Of a stretch of 64,000 nt of DNA, positions 33,699 to 46,443 are shown one piece after another. The notes under the pieces were generated by a model. The model was given only the letters and a program-made list of their open reading frames with translations, had not been told where the DNA came from and searched no databases. Origin of the DNA: Eunapius fragilis (Eukaryota > Porifera > Demospongiae > Spongillida > Spongillidae); assembly GCA_963681505.1 (NCBI GenBank), contig OY811986.1, positions 4,586,423 to 4,650,422 of the forward strand, written 5' to 3'. The first letter of the stretch is position 1, and every line of letters starts with the position of its first letter. Made by a program: the position numbers and the translations under genes.

Positions 33699-34066
33699 TG
33701 TGTAAAGTGTTTGGCTGGTGATGGGGTTACAATGTTTACCTTGCAATTGTTGGCAGCATGCTTAGACCAGTCATAAACCTTTACCATGCATCTTGAAACC
33801 AAGTTAGCTTTTATTGCCTTAACAGCATGTTCCATCGATTGGTAATATGGCCTACAGAAAGTATTTGGGAGGCTCATTTGCAGGTCGTTGGTGATATCAA
33901 TGCCAAAGGCCCTTTGCAAATCGACTGCATGTGGAGCGCAGTCAAATACACGTTTAGCCTTCACTATTTCCTTTGCTTTCTTTATCTTGAAACCACAAAC
34001 TCTGCAATGACTGCTCAGATCGCATAACCGGTCACCTTGCATCCTTGATTTATGTGGGCACACCAT
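32556..34066 (-). pseudogene. Decayed transposon gene with RAG1 N-terminal-like and RING regions
   Basis: Minus-strand exon-like pieces. (1) 34066-33740: SSHCRVCGFKIKKAK, DCAPHAVDLQRAFGIDI, FCRPYYQSMEHAVKAIKA, YDWSKHAANNC, ending at an AAG/GTAAAC donor; the Cys/His spacing resembles the N-terminal region of RAG1 and of N-RAG-type transposon proteins. (2) About 33513-33200: LLCVICQKTLDQPVQLSCD, VCTGCLVQQL, FCPFC, then VKCMTCKRDGAFIGNH, a RING finger with a second zinc motif, ending at a CAG/GTAGTA donor. (3) 32980-32823: FTAAFLTVHRTVKMHLLEDH, then in another frame IGAEAIHAQFNSL. (4) About 32680-32560: IPNKVKRLKRVVQEHFLNL. Parts 3 and 4 match, from memory, the C-terminal end of the same proteins. 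The middle is missing and frames are broken, so it is a fossil. Confidence 0.6.
33670..33697. repeat. (TA)n microsatellite
   Basis: Simple TA run located in what would be the intron between the RAG1-like and RING exons; it makes a spurious YIYIYI frame. Confidence 0.85.
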
Positions 34067-35039
34067 TCAAGTGATTCGTGTGGTTTGATGGCATAAAAGA
34101 GAGGCCAAGAAAGCAATGGCCACAAATAAAAACATGCTTAAGAGACTGTACTAGGACCACTGAATGTATGCTAATAAAGACAGCTCGAACCCTCTGGCGG
34201 ATTGGAAGCAAAAGCCCTCTCCAAGTAAGTCACCAAAATGGCTGTCTTTACGGTACACCAATGCGCGGGACTTCTGATTTATCAAGAGGGTACTTTTTTA
34301 TGCGGATTTGAATTAGTTTATTATGGTACTACTTTGTGAATAGGTTCATATAATTCTTTTGGCATTTTGTCGTTGTGCGAAAGAACTATAAGCATGGAAA
34401 AACAGCCGTTTTTTTTCGACGAAAATATGAATGTACGATTGCGTATACCGCAATAGAACTATACGTTCTAATTATACAACTTAATGTCCGCGTCTGGACC
34501 ACCGTGGCCTCTATTGTAAAAATTATTCAAGATTACGGTTAGAGATAACTGATACGAAAAATTATTTATAAATAGCAAACGATATGACTATGCAGTGGAA
34601 CAACATTGATTCAAGTTACTTCCGGTTCGAACCATTCGAACCGAACATCGAACCGAACCGGTAAAACGCGGACGCACAAACGTGTACATGTATGTGTATT
34701 AGGTAGCGAATCATACAGTTATTGGTGATGGTTTATATACGCAATGAATATTTAATGAGCGGTTCGAAAGGTTCGAAATTCGTTCGAACCGAACATCGAA
34801 CCGAGTCAAACCTCGACACGATTCGAGCAGAACCGGATTTAATAGTGAGATATTAACATTTAAAATCATAATCTGTTTTAAAGTTATTAAGGTTTAAGCT
34901 GTTGTTTGATAACTAAGTGTAATAAGCATATCTAATTAGTCCATTATCAAATGAAGTAGGAAGCACAAATTTTAAAATTATGTAATTACGTAATAGTGAG
35001 TTTTTAAAACTCGAAGTTCATCAAAATTACAGTAGTCTG
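34067..35039. other. Intergenic DNA between the transposon fossil and the gene B 3' flank
   Basis: AT-rich, no open frame of note except the repeat cluster at 34621-34840. From about 35040 the sequence becomes the duplicated receptor 3' flank. Confidence 0.4.
34621..34840. repeat. GGTTCGAACC-motif cluster
   Basis: The words GGTTCGAA, TTCGAACC and CATCGAACCGA recur at 34623-34662 and 34760-34832, including a direct repeat of about 22 bases (TTCGAACCGAACATCGAACC plus two). The word overlaps the Pol III B-box consensus GGTTCGANNCC. No tRNA cloverleaf fits. Confidence 0.6.
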
Positions 35040-35584
35040 GGCTCAATGGGGAGGAGCAGTGACTCATGAACTTTAGGTCGTCTAAATCACAATCATTGAA
35101 ATACAAATCCAGTTGCATCCATCAGTTTTACTTTACCTACATGCTCACTTGTGTGTTAGTTAAGTTTACTCTAGTGTACATGTATATGATTTCACCATGA
35201 CTATCAATAACAGTGGTTCTAGGGATGGGGTCAAGTCATATTATTCATTGAATTTCACCTCAGAGTCCACAGTAAGTCCCACCTGACCATCCATTACTTC
35301 CAGCAACCGTCTGCCATATTTTAACACAGCAGGGTGATAAGTGTGAAATCAATTATTTGGTATCACCTGTCCTCATGAATACAATAAATAATAGGACTTT
35401 GGCCACCTCTATTCCTGTTTCTATGCCATTGAATAAGGAGGAGCATCTGGTACATACAGAAGACAGTTCCAGAGTTATGACACAGTACAAGAAGCAATAA
35501 TGAATATGACTATTTATTTGTCTATTGCGTGACCTATGCGCTACATGTATGAATCACTATAGAACTATAATATCTCAACAAGCA
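35040..35584 (-). repeat. Duplicated 3' flank of receptor gene B
   Basis: Matches the flank of copy D (20600-21042) and partly that of copy C (59400-59637). It probably contains the 3' UTR of gene B. An insertion of about 110 bp at 35246-35358 relative to copy D is visible. Confidence 0.7.
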
Positions 35585-38500
35585 TCAAGAACTAGATTCT
35601 TTGAGCTGATCGTGAATTATTGTGCCATTTGGGGAGGATTGATCACTCTTCAAAATACAGGACATAAGCTTCTCCTGCAAAATAAATAAATAAATAAATA
35701 AATAAATAACCACACTTGTGCAGTGCAGTCTGTTTACCTTGAGCATAGAATTTTCTGATCTTAGCTCCATTATGATCAGCTTCATGTCTGCATCTGACTG
35801 AGCACTTTCCAGTGGGTTTTTTAAGCATTCATCTATGCCTCTGGCTCCTTGCATACCAATGTTTTGACCAGGTTCAGAGTTAAAACAGGCACCCTCGGGG
35901 TCTTTGAATAGGAGATACATCTGAAAGGAAGATATTACAAGGGTCTACACTGTAAATTAAGCAATTAAGTCATGTATTTAGTGGAAATGGCAGAACAGCT
36001 AGTTAGCATTAAGCTTATACCTTTGGTACAAAGGTCAGGGCTAGGAATGTAGTTGTCAGAATCATTATTCCAAGTGTGAAGATGGCTCCAGATGTATTGA
36101 GATAAGCCTCCAGAACAAAATCTCCCACAATCAAGATCACAAGTACAAGACTTGAAGTGTAAATTATTGAAGCAACATAGATTGAGTCATTTAATCCTGG
36201 GAGTTCGACCCTCCTTGTCTGAAATGCCAACGTGATGCCAATAATTTGGAGTATGCCAAGATAAGTGTAAATTAAGATCCTCCAATAGGAGGAAGGAGTA
36301 TGTGAAGCATAGCATGTCCAGATGAAATATTCTTCCTTGATACCGAGGTTCTGAAGATGGAGAGGTCTGGTTATAAACTTACCCAATACAGTATCAGACA
36401 TACGGCAATTCTACTGGGGTTTTCCAGGTTCATTTCCTGCACCACATGCCCTCTCAGTTGGGGAACAGCACTTCCAAATATGAGGAGTATAACACCAATG
36501 CATGTTACGCTCAGTGCAGCTATTATCAAGTACGAATCCTTGACTACCTACAACAGAAAAAAATTACTTGTTGAAATGTTGCTTTGGTAAATAACTAGTA
36601 AGCCCACAATTTTCTTAGCAGTTGGATGATGGAAAATGTAGTATATCCTCCACTTCTTTGCAAGTACTGATCCAAAACACAAAGCATAACCTACAACAAA
36701 TAGCCACTCCCTCAGCTGTATGTAGAGAAAATGTGACATCGGTTTCATTATTTTCATCATCCATACCACACATGTGCCTCCTATCCCACTGATATATGTG
36801 ATTGGAAGAATGTAAATATAAATGGAACTGTACATAGAGACTGCTCCTAGAATGATGATGTAATTCAAGCTGGGAGTGGAGCGTTTCACCACTCTGTGCA
36901 TTGGGAGAAATCTGCATCATGGAGGCATTCCCCCAAATCATATCTGTTCCTACCTCTGTTTCCTGAAATATATATTGAAGACAAGACACACAGCTGCAAA
37001 TACAATGCCACATGTTGCTAAGATGTATATGATTACAACTAATGGAACGGCTGATGACAGAGTAATTTCCACTGGTGAACCATCTGGTGGTATTCCATCT
37101 GCCCATGAATTAAATCAACATAATGCATGCCCAGTAACATTGTGATTGGCTGCTAACTTGGATATATTATTCGATCAGAGAAGCCAGATTCAAACCTAAA
37201 TGTGTAGTTTTCCAGAGCATTGAAGTTAGCAACTTGTGATATTATTAGATTTCCATAAACATTATAAGTTGAAGCAATATCAGATAGATTAGATGAAAAT
37301 CCCATATTCTCACGCCTGTATTGCTTCAGTCTCAGTATGTGCTGAATGCATGTTCCATTTGTATCAAATTGGATATTCCCCTTCAAAAGAACATGCAAAA
37401 AATCACTCACATGCTAACTTGACATGTTACAAACTTACTGAGACTCCTGAAAAATTAGTGTTTTGAATGTTGTATTGTATCAGACATCCCATCTTTTCAT
37501 TTGAATACTGGAACTGCTCCAGTGGTACCAGTGAACCAGAGGTGTTCTCACATCCTGTTCCATTGATGTTACCACTCTTCACCATGGCCATAGTATGGTT
37601 CAGAGCAATGGCTAATATCCACACAGCATCATACATCCTTCCTCCACCATCAGTTGGATTATATCTGCCTTGAAGAGCCATCTGTTTGTACTCATCTTGA
37701 AACCGTTGAGGAGTCTGGAAATAAAAATATAACTTAGTAATGCATGTGCATGCATGTATGACTGTGTGCGAATGTGTGTGCATATATTCAGTATGATATG
37801 CTCATTACTTTACATACTAACACCTAATAAGAGTTGTTGTGTTAACCCATCAAAATTCTCCATGTAGAACAATACGTCATAATTACAATGTGAAGATGAT
37901 GTTATGGAGACCATCATTTGAAATTATGATGTTGGGTGTGTTTACAAATGAGGTAACATTTTGGTGATCATATTGCACCAGAAAAATAAACGAATGGTTC
38001 ATAGTTGACTACATGAGTATCACTTGTTTAAGAAATGCTGCAACCTTCATGTAATTTCCCATGCAAGCGTACTAACATTGATTAAAAACTATGACATGTG
38101 CATAGAAATAGTTTGTATGAAAGTGTTCAGCATGTGGCTGTGCCTGTGAAAGCTATATATTTTAAAATGAAGGAATTCTAACCATTGTAGCACAGGCACA
38201 TGGAGAACAAACTTAATTTATATGCATTTGGTTTTTCAAAGCCTCTAGATACAGATTTGTTCCTGCTTGCATGGGTGATCATGAAACGTATAAAGGACTC
38301 TTTGTACTGGAGAATGCGTTAGTATTCTAACATGATGGGATTACACAAAATCATGTAAGAACTGTACCTCAAATGAAAACCGTTGAATCAACATACAAAA
38401 CACTTACAATTCCAGTATCAGTGAAAACAGTGTTGGATTCTGGTGATAGGTATTCCTGTAAGATGAAGTTTTTCTCCAGGAATATTTCCAGCTCTCGATC

Positions 38501-41500
38501 TCGGTCTGTGCAGCTGATGTTGCCTCCATCAACAGCTGCTGTCCACCAGTTATCAACGTACACATCAAGGAATATCCAGGCATAGTTGGGGTAGCTATAG
38601 CCTCGCTTGCTGGCCTGTGGATATGTTCCCATACCCATAACAGCACACAGCTATGAATACGTGTCTATTCTTATAAGGAAGACTTGCTTTGCAGTTTACC
38701 TCACATATAATCTTTCTTGCTGGTCCAGAGTAGCAGTTGAGGTAAAAGATTCGGTAGTCATCATAGGTAAGCTGAGAATTAAGTGCTCATGTATAAGCAG
38801 GATTTTCGCACATTATGGAACTTACACTCGTCAAGATGGCTTTAAACACTGCTATAGGATCATCAGATGTTTGGAATGTTATACCTCCAAGTGTGTAATT
38901 AGCTTGGGACAACACAACTTCAAGGTTGGCTTTAGCCTGTTGATTTAGAGAAGCATTTTGAACAGTGCCATGTATGGCTGATATGCATTCACATGTGCAT
39001 TTATATGCATATGTCAAGTAGACATGTAAGTTGCATTGGCTCTGGCCTTATAAAATTTAAGTGTTTATTGACTGAAATCAAATAAATATCAATTCATGAA
39101 ACGTTAATGTACAATTAATTTGCAGTGTAACTGTTCAATGCTTAAGTTTAAAAGCACACAGCTAAATACGGATCTCTTCCTGCTGGAAGTGCAGAATGTA
39201 GCAGATACATTGCCTTTGGAGTGATATGTTTTGGCAAGGTAAATGAACAAATTTTATTATTGCAAGAAAAGAAAAGCTAGCTCAATTTCCTTTTGCATTC
39301 TATTAAAATTCATTGTTCTTTTAATAGTACACAATATGCACTTCTATGGCATGTAAGATATCTGATTATGTATTGCGCATCACTGAGATCATGACTACTG
39401 ACACCATGACTACTGACACCAATACCATGACAAAAAATTTTGCTAAACGTTTCAAAACTGATTCAATATCACCTAGACTTACACCAGTGAAGATGGTTTC
39501 ATCTTGTGTGATAGCGAAAATTCTCTTCCAACCAAAATGCTTCATAAGACTGAGAAACGCTGGAGACTGCTGTGAAATGGAGGGTACGTTCCTAAAGAAC
39601 CTCTTGTACCTGCTTCTGTCATGAAGGCCAGCACTTCCAGAAAAGTATGCTATCTGTATGCATAGAAAGTGAATTCATACCTATGCATGCAGCAGATTGG
39701 TTCTGCATGTTATATATAGTATATGGTGGGTCATCTTTGTATTTGATGCTTATAATAATATTATACAATTATATAAATAATTTAAATGTGAGTTGGATTA
39801 TATCGTCGTCACATGTCATGCGTATATATTATTACCATGCATGCAAACCAAAGTATTTTCCTCACTATAATAGTTTTATGCCGGTCTGGTAACAATTCCA
39901 TATTTAATGAAGTGTTCCTTACCTGTGAGATGTTCCAATGGTGACTGATGGCAGCTACAGGCTCAGTAGCCACAGAACACCCACATCCAATGATAGCAAG
40001 CTTCACTGGTGCACTTTGGATCCCTTGAAAGAATGCATCTAGAGATCTGTCGTAGTTGCACTAAGCAGTGAGATGGTACAAAAATGTAATCAATTTTTTC
40101 CATTCCCGAAATTCTAATAACCCAGTATACCTATGCCCATGTATATAGGTTAGATACTGAGATCGAACGGATCTAGTTAGAATCTCATAGGGTCCCTGGC
40201 TGTAGCTAACCAATTAGGACAATAACAATGGCAAGCAATAAATTATCCGAGGACTCCAAAGGTTTCTACTTGCCGTTTGACAGACACAGCAAAAAATAAA
40301 AAATAAAAAAATAGCGTCACATCAATTCGCAAATGATTGTATAGCGTTTCAGTATAGCAGCAGCGAATAGCTTCTAATGTTATCCCTATCATGACATTTA
40401 AAAAAAGCGTCAAATCAATTCGCAATTGATTTTATAGCGTTTCAGTATAGCAGCCGCAACGATTAGCTTCTAAAATGACGTGTTATTCCTATTAAGACTT
40501 AAAGAACGATGTGCATCCATGGGTCCTTTTCACTAGTTGAAATCGCTATTTTTTTCCCTCTGGTACCATCTTGCTTGATAAAGAATTCATAGAGCGTTTA
40601 CTGTTGCCATGCAACGCTCTCAACGAAATATTAAAAACCTCATGCACGTTAATACGTGAGACCCCGATTGGTTGTGAATTTCCTCACTGGCCGGGACCAA
40701 CATTTTATCGCGCACCCCCAGGTCGGGGAGGGGGGCGGGTGTGGGTGTCACGCAACAGTGATAGGTGATATTAGCACCGCCAAAGCGACGATAACAGTTC
40801 AATAGATTACCTGCATTTTCTCAGATGTACGCGAGAACTCACTTCGGAAGGCCCTACATATCTATAACTAATCATGTGTCTGCTCAGCTCGCGAAATTGC
40901 ACCACCGAGGGTCCGGTGTCGCAGCAATGCGTGGTATATATACCCGGGACGTTACTAATGTGTTTCGGGATCAGCAATATATATATATGCCTGTATACAT
41001 GTGCATGCGTCATAGCAAGGCGCGAATGTCACTACCTGCCGGTGCCACGCACTTGCATTCACGGGCTGACCTTGTTGCGAACTGATCTGCTATATACATC
41101 CATGGATACCCGCCATGGATGCACACTTTATTCAAACGCAATATATACATGCATTCATGCCACGACATTGCATGTATTATGTGCATGCATGCATGCGTGT
41201 GCTTGTCCCATGAATTCCGATGTTGTATGCATTCATTATATGTAAGAGTTAAGCACACATGCACGATCCGCCATGTCGGTGTAAGGGTCTATATATCGAG
41301 CCATGCATGCCTCGATGTAGACTACCCTTTTCATCACTCTGATATTATCATAATAGTTTAGCATCGACATGGCGGATCGTGCATGTATTTGTTTGGTATG
41401 TCATATTACGGAGCAGTCACTGAAAAGGGTCTACAAGTACCAACTGTACATGTAGGATACCAACACAATTTCAAACTATATACGACACAACAATTGCAGC

Positions 41501-42224
41501 CTATCCGACACGGTCCAGGCGTATTCTAACCGCCAAAACCGTTAAATCTCGAATTTGGCGGTCACGGTCCGGGCCAACCGTCAAGGGACGGGAAGTAAAT
41601 TACTTGCATACCTGTACTAAGTTTAGGCGTCATGTATAATTTGAGTGTAATTGATTTTGTTTGGAATAATGGAAGCATCATGCACTACAGAAATACAAAT
41701 ACGAACACCTGACGCGGGGGAAGGGTATCTGTTTAAACACTAGAGAAGTTATGTTAACAAACAAATAAACACAGTAATTAACGTTATATAACACAAAAGA
41801 GAAGACATTGCCAATGGACAATAATGCGGGCCGCGGCATGGACAAAGAAAAAAAAACAACGCACAGATGCGCAAGCAGCTCTTTTGTTACGCGGTGATAT
41901 CCTCGCATACTATGTTTACAGCATAATTTTTATAATTGTAATTTTATTACGTAAGTTATAGATATATGTAGATACACATGGCGAATACAAGAGAATGCAC
42001 CAACAATATAGTTCCAACAATTAACTGACCGTGAAGAGCTAGCTAGCTAAGACCTAGTACCTATATAGCGCTAGACCGGTTCAAATTTTTGACGGTCGGT
42101 CGCTAGATGTACTTACCTGACGGCTCAGACGGCCAGGCGCATAGGTGGCCCACAGTGACGGCCAGCGACAAAAAATTTTGGCGGCTGCCGAACGCTTCAT
42201 GGCCGCGGTAACACTGCATGCAGC

Positions 42225-42256
<32 letters not shown>

Positions 42257-42622
42257 CCTTCGGGGATTCTAAATCATATAGAGGCTTCGTATATTACTAG
42301 TTGGCATGCCAATTAATACACTGATATACAGTAAAGCTAGGAGTTGCTATCTAATATAAATAATAAGCATATAGTGATGAATGCTCGCGCGACGAAAACT
42401 CACTTGTGAATTCCTAACGACGTCATAATTCAGCACGTAGCCAGGGAGGAGTGAGGAGCGGTTGTTGATGTCCCTGACGGCCATCTCCGCCGCGGGAATC
42501 ACGCCGGAGGAGTTGAGACCATACTCACCGAAGGACGTGATAAACATGAAACTGAGAGTGTAATTTGGACTGCCGTGTACAAATCCATAGAATGGAAGTA
42601 AAAGCAGATAGTAAACGCTCAT
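35585..42622 (-). CDS. GABA-B-like class C GPCR, gene B (complete)
   Basis: Minus-strand coding exons: 42404-42622, 39923-40060, 39483-39653, 38826-38936, 38700-38771, 38408-38614, 37439-37714, 37158-37380, 36954-37098, 36608-36893, 36404-36547, 36021-36350, 35738-35920, 35585-35674. Lengths sum to 2595, giving 864 residues with every phase consistent. Start ATG gives signal peptide MSVYYLLLLPFYGFVHG and a Venus-flytrap (ANF-receptor type) ligand domain to about residue 475; there is no cysteine-rich linker. Seven helices lie at about 490-770, with AFQTRRVELPGLNDS before TM6 and FLALTFVPK at the end of TM7, as in GABA-B receptors. The tail (IIMELRSENSMLK) may form a short coiled coil. The intron before exon 12 is only 53 bp (GTATGT..TTCAG). 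The donor after exon 10 (GTGGGC) is weak. Exon 8 reads through a segment that is an intron in A and C. Ligand unknown. Confidence 0.88.
41259..41386. repeat. MITE-like inverted repeat, 21 bp arms
   Basis: Left arm CATGCACGATCCGCCATGTC (to about 41279) is mirrored by GACATGGCGGATCGTGCATG at about 41367-41386. Size about 128 bp. Copy E (56331 on) has only the left-arm start. A second, nested inverted word GTAGAC...AAAAG lies at 41317-41435. Confidence 0.65.
42224..42253 (+). repeat. Homopolymer C tract (30 bp)
   Basis: Uninterrupted run of C in intron 1 of gene B, G-rich on the coding strand. Its length may be unreliable. Confidence 0.9.
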
Positions 42623-44501
42623 GTTGACTGATTTTCTCCCCCAGTTGTGTCGCATACACATCAGTCAAGAATTTGAATTTCAATAACTCAGGGTATAACA
42701 CTGGCCCATTTATGTATATAGGTGCTATATACGGAGACGTTTTGCAAAGTGTCCGGAGATAGTATCCGCCCACGAAAATTCGGCGAATTATTAAGAGGGC
42801 CATCCAGTATCTTTGTTCTATAATGAACTGCACAACCAACGGCAATGCGCTTATAATGTGATATCTCCCTGCGAAACTGGACTGAGTCAATGGATCGAAG
42901 TTGTCGATCGATCAACAACGATTCATTCCGTGTGATATAGGATTCAGTGCAAGGCAACAGTGGTGTAAAAAGGACGGAAACATTGATGAGAAAAAAAGAA
43001 AAAAGCTCCATATTTGATCAGATTCTCACTTTCACTCATGCACCTTTGATTCCTTTCTTCCTTTTCACTCACCCTTGTTTTTTTCCCCACCCCACGCACT
43101 TACCATGTGCAAAAATGAAGGAAACATAGCATACATGTGCAATCAGTGGACCTACATCAGTATCATGTCATCAACACCTATTGGCAGAGTCATGCGCACG
43201 GATCAATATGACTGTAGCCTGGGCTCAATGTCAATTTATGAAAAACTTCATTGTCTTTCCAGCTATCAGCACTGAAACTTTGGAGAGAACAGGGACCTAG
43301 TGGCCCATGCACGTGATGGTCGACGCCATCTTACGTTACTGATTCATGAACTCAGCTCCTGTTATGGTGGACATCAGAATTGTGGTCATCAACGACCCTA
43401 CCTGCGACTGCTTTGCAAGGTGATTCACTGAGGTTGGTACAGTGATAGAGGTGGGGGGCCCAGACCCATGCCCTGTGATCATGGGGCCTCTGGACAGCCC
43501 AGACCCATGCCCTGTGACAGTGGAGCATCTGAACAGCTTTGCATTGATGCATGGGTATTCATTTTATGCGCTTCCATTCAACTGGGTCATTACTAGTCTG
43601 TCCTTTCTATGCAGGGAATAACTCGGAGGAACAGGCCAAGACATTGAAGTCTGAGGTCATAAGCACTGATTCATACGGTTGTAGTAACGTGGTTCGGCAC
43701 GCGAATGTACGATGCAGCCGCTCGCGCAACAACAACGAGATAGCACGCACTACATGAAATATCAACGGATCACCAGGCTGTGGGCAAGGCCTCGGCATAC
43801 GAATATGAATGGTTCAGCGGCTGTTCGACCCGCGCTGCCTGCTAGTTTCTCTATAGTCATGTTTGATGTGTTTAGATTATTATTCCTCGAGCGTTAACTG
43901 TTGTATGCATGGTTGATAACAAGGTTGAACGGTACCTGCATATGGCACGCTATGGGTGGGGTACATATATGCACACGCAGCTTTTTAAAAGAGCCCCTTT
44001 CTCTCGATCCGTCCCGCAAGTATTTTATCCGCGTAAAGTATATACGTCAGCATAGCGGGACAAATGATAGGCAGTCTGTTTCGGTCCTAGGACCAAATCA
44101 GGTGCTTGTTTTTTTTTTTCGCCTGTGTAGGACCAAAATGAGCAGCGTAGGATCAAATTCGGCAGCCTGTTTTGGTCCTAGGACCAAATTAAGCAAAGCC
44201 TGTTTTAGTCCGCCGGACCAAATCAGGCTGCCTAAAACGGTCCTAGAACCATTTCAGGATAGGACAAAATTAGCCGTGACAGGACTCCCTGGGCAGAAGG
44301 ATATTTACGTTTTGAACCACTGTGGGTAACACCCTTTGTATACACCATACGAAGAGGACCTAGGGATAGACATAAAATACGCAATAGAAGAATGGTGTGG
44401 TAGAATGTGCTGCAGATATTAAGTCGGTAGCATTATTCGTTCGGAAGTTATAGCGATGAAAACGGAGAGCGTTTTATTATACATGCATATATATATATAT
44501 A
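42623..44501. other. Intergenic DNA upstream of gene B
   Basis: No gene recognised. It must contain the gene B promoter, but no TATA box or other element stands out. A twofold repeat of about 46 bp (CCCAGACCCATGCCCTGTGA) lies at 43459-43540. Confidence 0.4.
44068..44280. repeat. GGTCCTAGGACC palindrome repeat
   Basis: Variants of GTTTTGGTCCTAGGACCAAAT occur several times (about 44082, 44170, 44200, 44240) with TAGGACCAAA spacers. It looks like a small foldback element of low sequence complexity. Confidence 0.5.
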
Positions 44502-44533
44502 TGTTCTGTCCGGATGCAGTACAATTATCCGGT

Positions 44534-44603
44534 TGAACAACCGGTCGTCCGGTTAATCAACCGGATACCCGGTTGATTAACCGGACGACCGGTTGATCAA
44601 CCG
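44534..44603. repeat. Left subterminal palindrome array of the Ginger-like element
   Basis: Four units of CCGGTTGANCAACCGG or CCGGTTAATCAACCGG, each a near-perfect palindrome, separated by 0-6 bases. Confidence 0.85.
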
Positions 44604-44849
44604 GATTAATAAAAAAAAGTATTGCGCATGCTCAATAAAGTGTGAACACGCCGATCATGGGTAAGAGCGCCAGCTGCAAGATCTTTGAAGAGTAATATGT
44701 AGATTCCTTGTTTCCTATTTGAGGGAAGCGTTTCAGGAGTGCTGTGATACGGCAGGACTTGGCCAAACGAATCGTTGATCACTTGAAAGGAAAACAAATC
44801 CAGATGCCTCATTTGGACATTTCGTCAAAAAGGGTGGCTTTGCTCTACT

Positions 44850-45735
44850 GGATATGCCATCGGCAGGCATTCGTGATGTACTAGTTGTCTCTTTGAAGGA
44901 AGAAAAGCAGGTAAGATTTCACGGCGTCGCATGAAGTCAGATATTTACACTTCGCTGTACCAGAATTCACTATCAGAGATGAAAGCTTCTCGCAGAGTTG
45001 CTACAGTGAAAGAGTTTTATAGCATATTGGAGCAGGTTCACTCTAAAGACTGTCTACATGCGGGCCGGGCTCAAAAAAGACATTTGCCAAGGTTTGCACG
45101 TTTTAAATGTTCCTTATATGCTTTAGTTACATGCATGCAGGTGATTCTAATTGTCTAGGTTCAATCTTTGTACTCGCATGTTTCTAGAAGTGTGGTAGAG
45201 CATTTCGTTAAGCTTTATGAAACTTGCAGTCTTCGTGTGCCTCAAAAACCCAAACTGAGGCCTATAGTGGCAAATGGATTCTTGTCACGTGTACAGGTCA
45301 GTATATATTTTTGCCCAAACATTTTTATTATCCACTTTACAGATTGATCTAATTGACATGAGGCAAATGCCTCAAGATGGCAATAGGTGGATCTTGCATA
45401 CCATTGGTCAAAGTTCAATTTAGCACCACAGAAGACTGCCAAAGAAGTGACAAATGCTCTTGAGAAGTGGATTTTACATATGTTTATTTTCCCTACGATC
45501 CTGTATAGTGGCAATGGGAGAGAATTTGTGAATCATTTGATTGAGGACGTTCTAGCCACTTGACCAGGAGCTGTACAGCTAGTGAGTGGTCGGCCGCGAC
45601 ATCCTCAATTGCAAGGCCTGGTGGAACAAGTTCACTATACCCTGGAACGAATGATGAGTTCCAGAATTGCAGAGCCATGCAGCATCTAATTCTCCTACCT
45701 GGACTCACTGGCCATCACACATTGTCTGTAAGTTC
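44850..45735 (+). pseudogene. KRBA2/Ginger integrase, broken
   Basis: Pieces in order: KEFYSILEQVHSKDCLHAG (zinc-domain entry, about 45010-45062), FVKLYETCSLRVPQKPKLRP and IVANGFLSRVQ ending at a CAG/GTCAGT donor (45296), then after TTTACAG (45342) IDLIDMRQMPQDGNRWILHT (first catalytic Asp), a frameshift, KTAKEVTNALEKWILHMF, YSGNGREFVNHLIEDV (altered second Asp motif, usual form SDNGREF), and GRPRHPQLQGLVE (catalytic Glu). Known relatives are KRBA2-like host genes and Ginger integrases. Stops at about 45420 and 45561 and the D-to-G change make it non-functional. Confidence 0.75.
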
Positions 45736-45816
45736 TGTCTTGCAAATGAATATAAAGAAACAAAACCCATTTATTGACGGATTTCAGTTTATTTTATTCA
45801 GTCTTTTAAATTTCAA

Positions 45817-46200
45817 ATGGAGCATAAAAGAACACCCTTTATTCAGATATTGAATATTAACAACAGTCATTGGATTACAATATCTATCATTGGTGTACCA
45901 CCATCTACTGTCAAAGTGCATGATAGCAACCATGGACAACTGCCTCATCATGAGCAAAAGTTAGAGGCAGATATTTTGCAGTCTTGTCAAGTTGAACCTG
46001 ATATTGTAATCCATTACATTGATGACCAAAAACAAGCTAATACATGTGATTGCGGCTTGTACTCAATAGTATTTGCAACTGCACTAACCTTTGGTCAAGA
46101 TCCTGCCATGATATATTTTGATCAGGAAAAAATGAGGCATCACGTTGTCAACTGCTTTGAAATTGGACACATGTCATTGTTCCCAACCCATGGTCACCGA
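45817..46200 (+). pseudogene. Ulp1/SENP-type (C48) protease domain of the Ginger-like element
   Basis: Open frame with the cysteine protease order His, Asp, Gln, Cys: LNINNSHWITISII, VKVHDSN, then DDQKQANTCDCGLYSIVFAT and FDQEKMRHHVVNCFE. These domains cleave SUMO-like or polyprotein targets in other proteins. The catalytic residues look intact although the upstream integrase is dead. It was probably part of one protein with the integrase and the PHD finger; a one-base shift separates it from the PHD frame. Confidence 0.7.
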
Positions 46201-46202
46201 AA

Positions 46203-46375
46203 CCCGCAGCAACACACCACAGAAACCTTCTATTTATTGTATTTGCCGTCTCATCGCTGAAGGCACCATGATACAATGTTTCTCCTGTAAAGAATGGTTT
46301 CATAAGTCCTGTCTGTCTGTTCCCTCGAAAGTCATTCATAACAAAAAACTTGTCTGGAACTGTCAGTCGTGTGCT
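46203..46375 (+). pseudogene. PHD finger of the Ginger-like element
   Basis: Reads IYCICRLIAEGTMIQCFSCK, EWFHKSCLSVPS and VWNCQSC: the C4HC3 pattern of a PHD finger is complete. PHD fingers usually bind histone H3 tails, which could guide element targeting; that role is an inference. It ends at a stop near 46394. Confidence 0.75.
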
Positions 46376-46443
46376 GGTAATTCAATATACCACTGATGAT
46401 AGCATTCTTAGTGTTGTATTTGTTTCAGGTCTTCAGTGATACA

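Larger units (their letters stand above)
40061..42403 (-). other. Intron 1 of gene B
   Basis: A 2.3 kb intron containing several small repeats: AAAAAATAGCGTCA/ATCAATT blocks near 40297-40460, the inverted repeat 41259-41386, and a 30-base C tract at 42224-42253. Parts are duplicated in copies D and E. No gene is seen inside. Confidence 0.6.

Noticed and set aside
34621-34840. Possible tRNA gene because of the GGTTCGAA words
   Set aside because: No A box, acceptor stem or cloverleaf could be drawn around any of the words.
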